Below, piece after piece: positions 33,946 through 38,879 of a stretch of 38,879 nucleotides of DNA. Within the stretch, counting starts at the first letter, position 1. Each line of letters opens with the position of its first letter. Source of the DNA: a bacterium (lineage in GTDB: Bacteria; Zhuqueibacterota; QNDG01; DTFT01); contig JAUCQC010000229.1 in NCBI GenBank assembly GCA_030372965.1, positions 1-38,879 of the forward strand, read 5' to 3'. Both the position numbers and the translations under genes were made by a program. The notes under the pieces are model-generated. The model did not search any database. It was not told where the DNA came from and saw only the letters and a list, made by a program, of their open reading frames with translations.

Positions 33946-35748
33946 ATGAAACAGATGTTCAAACGGTTCATCCTGGGCGCCTGCCTGGCGCTGCCGGCCC
34001 TGTACGCCTTCTCCGCGGATCCGGTGGCCTGGCGGTTCAAGACCGGTGGGCACGTGTACGCGACCCCGTTCATCCACGAGGGCGTGGTTTACATCGGAAG
34101 CGTGGACAGCGTGTTCTACGCGCTCGACGCGGCAACCGGCGCGGAGCGCTGGCGCTACAAGTCGGGCGACCAGATCTACTCGACCGCCGCGCTGCACGAG
34201 GGAACGCTCTGCTTCGAGAGCGGGAACACTCTGTACGGCCTGGATATGCAGGGCGGCCTGCTGTGGAAAACCCGGCTTTCCGAGGCGCCGGTGGTGGAGC
34301 GCAACGACGACTGGGACGACTTCCACTCCTCCCCGAAAATCGTCGACGGCATCGCCTACATCGGGTCCGAGAACGGCGAAGTGTTCGGAATCGAAGTCGC
34401 GACCGGGAACCAGGTGCTCCACTGCCAGGCGCCGGACGACCGGTCCACAGTCGAGACGACGCCGGCCGTTTACAACGGCAAGATTTATGTCGGCACCTGG
34501 AATGGCGTGCTCCACGTGTTCGACCGCGTCACGGGAGAGCGGCAGTGGTTCTACGACACGCGGCTCGACGGCACCTACAGCTGGGTGAACCTCATCCAGT
34601 GGGAACCGATCATCCATGACGGCAAGGTGCATTTCGCGGGCCGGCACACTTACCTGATCGCCCTGGACGCGGAAACAGGAGAGAAGAAGTGGATGTACCG
34701 CGACCCGGCCGCTCTATGGGCCATGGGCGGGCCGGTCTTGTACGACGGTGTGTTCTATCTGGGCAGTTCGAATCAGAGCTATGTCATCGCAGTCGACGCG
34801 GACAACGGCACGCAGAAGTGGGTCGGGGGCGTTGACGGCCGCGTGTACGGCAGGCCGCTGGCGGCCGGAAATTACGTCTTTGCGGGCACTGGGTGGGAGA
34901 CGAACGAGACCCGGGGATCCTTCTGGGCGCTCGACAAGGCGACCGGAGAAGCGGTGTATAAGATGGACTGCGGCGGCCAGGCGCACTCCTCGCCCGTGCT
35001 CTCGGACGGGAAGGTGTTTTTCGGGTGTTCCAGCGGTTTCGTGTACGCGATCGACCCGGCCGTGTTCACGAGCCAGCAGTCTCCGAAGACGGGCTTCGCG
35101 GACCCGTCCGCCGTCCAGCTCGGCGACATTCCATCGGACAGCGGCATCGTGACCGTGCCGTTCGAGTTCGTCAACCAGGGCTCGGGACCGGATTCCGTGA
35201 CCCTGAGCCTGACCATGGGTTCCGTCCTCGTCAAGGCGAACGCGGTCGTCCTGTCCGAGACCCGTTTCGCGCTGGGGCCCGGCGAGACAAAAACCGTGAC
35301 CGCGGCCATCGACCCCTCCGCCGTTCGCAAGACCCGGTACAGCTTTCTGGTGAACTTCAGCTCCAGATACAACCTCACGGCGGCTTCGGGCACAAAGACC
35401 TTCCAGTTCCGCGTCGTCGACCCGAGCGCGGTGGAATCGGTGGGGAGCGGCGGCCCGGCGTCTTTCGGGCTCCATCCCAATTATCCGAATCCTTTCAATC
35501 CCGAAACGCGCGTCACGTTCTCCCTGGCCGGCCGTTGCGCGGTGCGACTGGAGGTTCTCGACGCGGGAGGCGGCCGCGTGCGGACCCTCGAGGCGGGGAC
35601 GGTCGAAGCGGGCGTTCATTCCGTGGTCTGGGACGGAACCGACGACAGGGGAATTCCCGCGGCCGGCGGAATCTACGTGTGCCGCCTGACCCTGACGGCG
35701 GACGGTGCGCCCCGGATATGGGCGCGAAAAATGACCCTCCTGAAATAG
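33946..35748 (+). CDS. Secreted PQQ-like beta-propeller protein with C-terminal sorting domain
   Basis: A 600-aa exported protein. Signal peptide 'MFKRFILGACLALPALYAFSA'. Residues about 25-370 form PQQ-type propeller blades with the repeated 'G.VY.GS.D..+YALDA.TG...W.+' pattern ('GVVYIGSVDSVFYALDAATGAERWRYKSG', 'GIAYIGSENGEVFGIEVATGNQV', 'VFYLGSSNQSYVIAVDADNGTQKW'). An Ig-like region follows ('VTVPFEFVNQGSGPDSVTLSLTMG'). Residues 505-600 are a FlgD-like/type IX sorting domain starting 'FGLHPNYPNPFNPETRVTFSL' and ending 'GIYVCRLTLTADGAPRIWARKMTLLK'. No quinone-enzyme residues are obvious, so a structural or binding role is likely. It is probably exported and displayed on the surface. Confidence 0.88.
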   Translation: MKQMFKRFILGACLALPALYAFSADPVAWRFKTGGHVYATPFIHEGVVYIGSVDSVFYALDAATGAERWRYKSGDQIYSTAALHEGTLCFESGNTLYGLDMQGGLLWKTRLSEAPVVERNDDWDDFHSSPKIVDGIAYIGSENGEVFGIEVATGNQVLHCQAPDDRSTVETTPAVYNGKIYVGTWNGVLHVFDRVTGERQWFYDTRLDGTYSWVNLIQWEPIIHDGKVHFAGRHTYLIALDAETGEKKWMYRDPAALWAMGGPVLYDGVFYLGSSNQSYVIAVDADNGTQKWVGGVDGRVYGRPLAAGNYVFAGTGWETNETRGSFWALDKATGEAVYKMDCGGQAHSSPVLSDGKVFFGCSSGFVYAIDPAVFTSQQSPKTGFADPSAVQLGDIPSDSGIVTVPFEFVNQGSGPDSVTLSLTMGSVLVKANAVVLSETRFALGPGETKTVTAAIDPSAVRKTRYSFLVNFSSRYNLTAASGTKTFQFRVVDPSAVESVGSGGPASFGLHPNYPNPFNPETRVTFSLAGRCAVRLEVLDAGGGRVRTLEAGTVEAGVHSVVWDGTDDRGIPAAGGIYVCRLTLTADGAPRIWARKMTLLK

Positions 35749-35761
35749 GGGGGCTTTAAAG

Positions 35762-35820
35762 CCGGCGCATCCGACAACCGCCTCCCTTCCGGCGGCCCGG
35801 ATGCGCCGGTGCTGTTTTTA
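35762..35820 (+). terminator. Strong terminator after the beta-propeller gene
   Basis: A perfect 12-bp outer stem (CCGGCGCATCCG / CGGATGCGCCGG) encloses a smaller CCGCC/GGCGG stem and is followed by TGCTGTTTTTA. It lies 13 bases after the stop. Confidence 0.85.
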
Positions 35821-36150
35821 CGGTCACTTGATTTCACTGAACGGAGAAAGATGGCCGTCTGACGTTTTAAATTTTTGATGAATCACATTCTGTAGAATTT
35901 TATCAAAATAATGATGATTCCTATTTTCATGTTGTCATTACCTGAAGTTATTAGATCTCGGAGATTTTTCTTCTTATAAGCCTATATTTTACAATGCTTT
36001 TTTTACATTCTTTTACCTTGTTTTCCAAATAAATATCAGTAAATTAAGTCACTCAAGGAGTGACTGGCGGGGAGGGGGTACGGTCCATCCGGACCGGCCG
36101 ACCCCGTCTCAACAGGCCGCCCTGGCTTTCTTCACCACAGGAGGTTTTCA
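35821..36150 (+). promoter_or_regulatory. AT-rich leader/promoter region of the DUF362 gene
   Basis: No gene is present. About 200 bases (35860-36050) are strongly AT-rich, as expected for a promoter, but I could not fix a single good -35/-10 pair. Two small perfect hairpins follow: AGTCACTC-AAG-GAGTGACT (36047-36065) and CGGTCC-ATCC-GGACCG (36081-36096). A consensus AGGAGG (36139-36144) precedes the ATG by six bases. Confidence 0.45.
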
Positions 36151-38052
36151 ATGAAAAAATTCTTCAAGAATTTGTTCCTTCCGGTTCTCGGACTGTCATC
36201 CCTGGTCTGGTTCCTGATCCGGGTCATCCCCAAGCCAAGTCGCGCGCAGTACCCCTGCATGAAGGCCGCGGCTCCCCTGGCTTCGGCATTCGTCGTGTGG
36301 GTCATGGGCCTTTTCGGCTCCGTTCTTCTCTTTAAAAAATCCCGCCAGTTCATGGTTCAGTCGCGCAAGGTTCTGGCCGGCGTCGCCCTGTCCGCGGCCG
36401 TGGTCCTGGCCCTGGTTTCCCAGCTCTCCAAACCGGCCGAGATCCGCGCGAACCTGACGTCCACTCTGGAGGGCCCGAACCTGCCCATGGGAACCGGCAC
36501 GGGCATCCATCCCGGACGGGTCGCCTGGATCCACAACACCGCGGCCACGGACGAGACCTGCAAGAATTCGAGCGGGGACTACTGGTACCAGGACGACAAC
36601 ACCAACCAGGCGGTTGTCGATCAGATGCTGTCCGACGGCCTGAAGCGGCTGACAGGCGAGGCGAGCGACGCGGCTGCGTGGAACGCCCTTTTCCGCTACT
36701 ATAATCAGCAGCACGGAAAGGGTGATGTCGGATACACGGCGGGCGAAAAGTTCGCGATCAAGATCAATCTCAACGGCCTGAACAACGGCACCCGCAAGGA
36801 CGCCAATATCAATACGTCCCCGCAGGTCTGTCTGGCCCTACTGCGCCAGCTCGTGGATGTCGTGGGCGTGGCCCAGGCCGACATCCACATCGGCGACACG
36901 AATGTCGGGATGAATTCCGCCCTGTACAACAAGCTGCACGCCGCTTACCCGAACGTCAAGTACTGGGGCTCAGGGCCCGGGATGACCGCGGTCACGGCAT
37001 CGAGCAGCCCCGTGCTGTTCGCCAGCGACGGATCCTTCGAAGACAAGGTGCCGAAAGCCTATCAGGACGCGGCCTACCTGATCAATGTGCCGGTCCTCAA
37101 GAAGCACCACAGGGCCGGCATCTCCATCGCGTGCAAGAACCATTTCGGCTCCCTCGGCGCTTTCACGGGCGGCGCCTGGCACCTGCACCCCAGCCTGCCG
37201 GCCACGGAGGGCGGGGGCGAAGTCAACAACGGCGAATACGGGGTTTACAGGAGCTTCGTGGACTTCATGGGACACAAGGACCTGGGACTCAAGACGCTTC
37301 TCATCCTCGTGGACGGACTCTGGAGCTCGGTCAACTGGGGCCATCCCGCGGTCAAGTGGGAAATGACCCCCTTCAACAACGACTGGCCCAATTCGCTCTT
37401 TCTCTCCCAGGACCAGGTCGCGGTCGAATCCGTGTGCTTCGATTTTCTGTACAAGGAATTCGACGAGGACCACCCGACCGAGGGCGCGCCGGCCACGGAC
37501 AGCAAGGGGCCGTTCCCCCATTTCGCGGGCACGGACGATTACCTGCACCAGGCCGCGGATTCCCAAAACTGGCCGTCGGGCCTGACGTACGATCCGGACA
37601 ATGACGGGGTTCCGATGCCCGCCAGCATGGGCACGCACGAGCACTGGAACAACGATGTGGACAAGAAGTACTCCCGGAATCTCGGGCTGAACAAGGGCAT
37701 CGAGCTTTCCACCAACGTGACCAATCCGGTGCTGGAAAGGCCGGAGGGATCCGTGGTCCCGGCCGGATTCAGCCTGGAACCGAATTATCCCAATCCGTTT
37801 AACGCGTCGACCACGATTCAGTACCGCCTGGACGCGCTGTCCCGGGTCCGGCTGACCGTGTACGACGCGGCGGGCCGCAGGGTCCGCACGCTGTTCGACG
37901 GCACGGATGTTCCCGGCGAGCGGTCACGGCAGTGGAACGGCCTGGATGACAATGGCTCCCCGGTTCCCACCGGCGTGTACATCTGCCGGATCACGGCGCG
38001 GGCCGAGGGCCGCTCGTTCAGCGCGGAAAGAAAAATGGTGATGGCGAAATGA
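36151..38052 (+). CDS. DUF362 protein with N-terminal membrane helices and C-terminal sorting domain
   Basis: A 633-aa protein. Three hydrophobic helices occupy residues 7-25, 40-61 and 74-92 ('LGLSSLVWFLIRVIPKPSRAQYPCMKAAAPLASAFVVWVMG'). The DUF362 core follows: 'VAWIHN', 'KFAIKINLNG', 'DIHIGDTNVGM', 'AAYLINVPVLKKHHRAGISIACKNHFGSLGAFTGG' and 'LFLSQDQVAVESVCFDFLYKEF'. The CKNHFG and DxVAxE motifs are typical of the family. There is no CxxCxxC ferredoxin motif. Residues about 535-633 are a FlgD-like sorting domain ('FSLEPNYPNPFNASTTIQYRL' to 'AERKMVMAK'). Function is unknown. The stop overlaps a possible start of the next gene, a lipoprotein, so the two are probably co-transcribed. Confidence 0.87.
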   Translation: MKKFFKNLFLPVLGLSSLVWFLIRVIPKPSRAQYPCMKAAAPLASAFVVWVMGLFGSVLLFKKSRQFMVQSRKVLAGVALSAAVVLALVSQLSKPAEIRANLTSTLEGPNLPMGTGTGIHPGRVAWIHNTAATDETCKNSSGDYWYQDDNTNQAVVDQMLSDGLKRLTGEASDAAAWNALFRYYNQQHGKGDVGYTAGEKFAIKINLNGLNNGTRKDANINTSPQVCLALLRQLVDVVGVAQADIHIGDTNVGMNSALYNKLHAAYPNVKYWGSGPGMTAVTASSSPVLFASDGSFEDKVPKAYQDAAYLINVPVLKKHHRAGISIACKNHFGSLGAFTGGAWHLHPSLPATEGGGEVNNGEYGVYRSFVDFMGHKDLGLKTLLILVDGLWSSVNWGHPAVKWEMTPFNNDWPNSLFLSQDQVAVESVCFDFLYKEFDEDHPTEGAPATDSKGPFPHFAGTDDYLHQAADSQNWPSGLTYDPDNDGVPMPASMGTHEHWNNDVDKKYSRNLGLNKGIELSTNVTNPVLERPEGSVVPAGFSLEPNYPNPFNASTTIQYRLDALSRVRLTVYDAAGRRVRTLFDGTDVPGERSRQWNGLDDNGSPVPTGVYICRITARAEGRSFSAERKMVMAK

Positions 38053-38066
38053 AGGGGAGCGGCATC

Positions 38067-38756
38067 ATGACTGAAAATCGAATTCGAACATTCAAGGGAG
38101 CGGCGGTTCTGCTCCTGTCCGCCCTGGCCGCCGCGTTTGTCGCCTGCGACAATCCGACGGAATCGAAGGACAAGAAGGGCTCGATCCGGGGATTCATTCT
38201 GAGCGGCGCGACGCAATCGGCGGTCGGCCGTCCCGCGTGGGTGTTCCAGGGGGACAAGCTTCTCGCGACAGCGGATTCGACCGGCGCGTTCAGCATCCCG
38301 TCGCTGGCGCCGGGAACCTACACGCTGACCGGGGCCGCCCTGAACCACCGGGACACCGTGCTGACCGTTGAAGTGGGCAAGGGGAGCGACGTTCTGCTGG
38401 ATTTCACGCTCGGCCCCGACGCCGTGGAGAAACGCGCCATCGGCGAGTTCCAGAACGCGGTCATTTTCCGGTCGAATCCCGCATGGGCCGATTCGAGCGC
38501 CAAGGCGATATACGACGGAGCCACGGGCGCGACGATACAGCAGAAAGAGCCTCTCTGGGATTGGAATGAAAAACAAGTGTTTGTCGGGGACAGCCTGCTG
38601 GACACGGACGACTGGGGCCAGTATGGGTTCAGACTGAAAGCCAACACAATCCCCCTGCGGGCACACTGTCCCGGATACAAGGACCAGGTGATCGTGGTTA
38701 AACTGATACCTGAAAACCGGATCATCGTCAACTTTTTCATGGAACCGGAAGGCTGA
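38067..38756 (+). CDS. Lipoprotein with carboxypeptidase-regulatory-like domain
   Basis: A 229-aa exported protein. 'GAAVLLLSALAAAFVACDNPTESKDKK' is a lipoprotein signal with a slightly atypical lipobox (FVA-C). 'GSIRGFILSGATQSAVGRPAWVFQGDKLLATADSTGAFSIPSLAPGTYTLTGAAL' is the beta-sandwich of a carboxypeptidase regulatory-like or SusD/TonB-associated CarboxypepD_reg module. The remainder is not recognised. ATG 38067 has 'AGGGGAG' seven bases upstream and is preferred over ATG 38049, which overlaps the DUF362 stop. It may act with the DUF362 protein at the cell surface (inference from operon only). Confidence 0.8.
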   Translation: MTENRIRTFKGAAVLLLSALAAAFVACDNPTESKDKKGSIRGFILSGATQSAVGRPAWVFQGDKLLATADSTGAFSIPSLAPGTYTLTGAALNHRDTVLTVEVGKGSDVLLDFTLGPDAVEKRAIGEFQNAVIFRSNPAWADSSAKAIYDGATGATIQQKEPLWDWNEKQVFVGDSLLDTDDWGQYGFRLKANTIPLRAHCPGYKDQVIVVKLIPENRIIVNFFMEPEG

Positions 38757-38786
38757 TCTTTCGGATCCGTACAGGGGTACAATCGG

Positions 38787-38826
38787 GCCACCTCCCAATC
38801 ACAAGTAAATTAGGAGGTGGCTTTTT
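38787..38826 (+). terminator. Rho-independent terminator
   Basis: A perfect 9-bp stem (GCCACCTCC / GGAGGTGGC) with a 17-nt loop and five T. It closes the DUF362-lipoprotein unit. The last 50 bases of the window are AT-rich and hold no visible gene. Confidence 0.85.
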
Positions 38827-38879
38827 ATTAGACGAGGGCTCAAAAACATATTAATAATAAAAAAATGACGGTTATTAAT

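Noticed and set aside
36060-36335. 91-aa ORF overlapping the DUF362 start
   Set aside because: Out of frame with a gene that has a consensus RBS and clear motifs.

Overview
The window looks like a chromosomal piece of a GC-rich member of the FCB superphylum (Fibrobacterota / KSB1 / Latescibacterota-like; the exact phylum cannot be fixed from sequence alone). The main clue is the C-terminal 'NYPNPFN' FlgD-like domain on two exported proteins (33946-35748 and 36151-38052), the usual type IX secretion or cell-surface sorting tail of that group. Nearly every supported gene is on the + strand. The long minus-strand ORFs in the track are shadows of GC-rich codon use. No rRNA, tRNA or CRISPR array was seen.

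Region 1 (1-14526) is a surface-polysaccharide locus with many start/stop overlaps. It holds four cytoplasmic or membrane-associated glycosyltransferases (GT4, GT2, DUF1972/GT4, GT4), a DPM1-like GT2 paired with a DUF2304 protein, three polytopic GT39-type transferases, a Wzx-type flippase, an O-antigen ligase/polymerase, an RmlD-like sugar reductase and a methyltransferase. Region 2 (14591-18439) places two large secreted proteins inside the locus: an all-helical toroid-like protein and a GHL15-like TIM-barrel protein with a golvesin-like domain. Both end in the same short 'DTTPP' tail. Region 3 (18745-23680) returns to polysaccharide synthesis: a methyltransferase-GT4 fusion, a second flippase and an LPG-synthase-TM/UPF0104 membrane protein whose 3' end runs into an octanucleotide repeat tract.

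Region 4 (23912-26977) is a two-gene uptake and phosphorolysis unit: an SSS-family sodium symporter and a GH130 4-O-beta-mannosyl-glucose phosphorylase. Together with a GH5 enzyme (30331) and a secreted acetyl-esterase-like hydrolase (29152), it suggests beta-mannan or glucomannan use.

Region 5 (about 27430-29107) is the most unusual part. It is AT-rich and carries three related imperfect palindromes of about 105 nt. In the two best copies the left arm carries extra unpaired bases, as in integron attC sites. Between them lie a PIN-toxin/Phd-antitoxin pair and a small membrane protein, all in one orientation. No integrase is present, so this resembles a CALIN (cluster of attC sites lacking an integrase).

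Region 6 (29152-38879) returns to host-like composition: esterase, GH5, an NTF2-like secreted protein, a membrane-anchored AraC regulator with a consensus promoter directly on its start codon, a PQQ-type beta-propeller with a sorting tail, and a DUF362 protein followed by a lipoprotein, closed by a strong terminator. All functional statements are from family recognition by eye; no database search was run.
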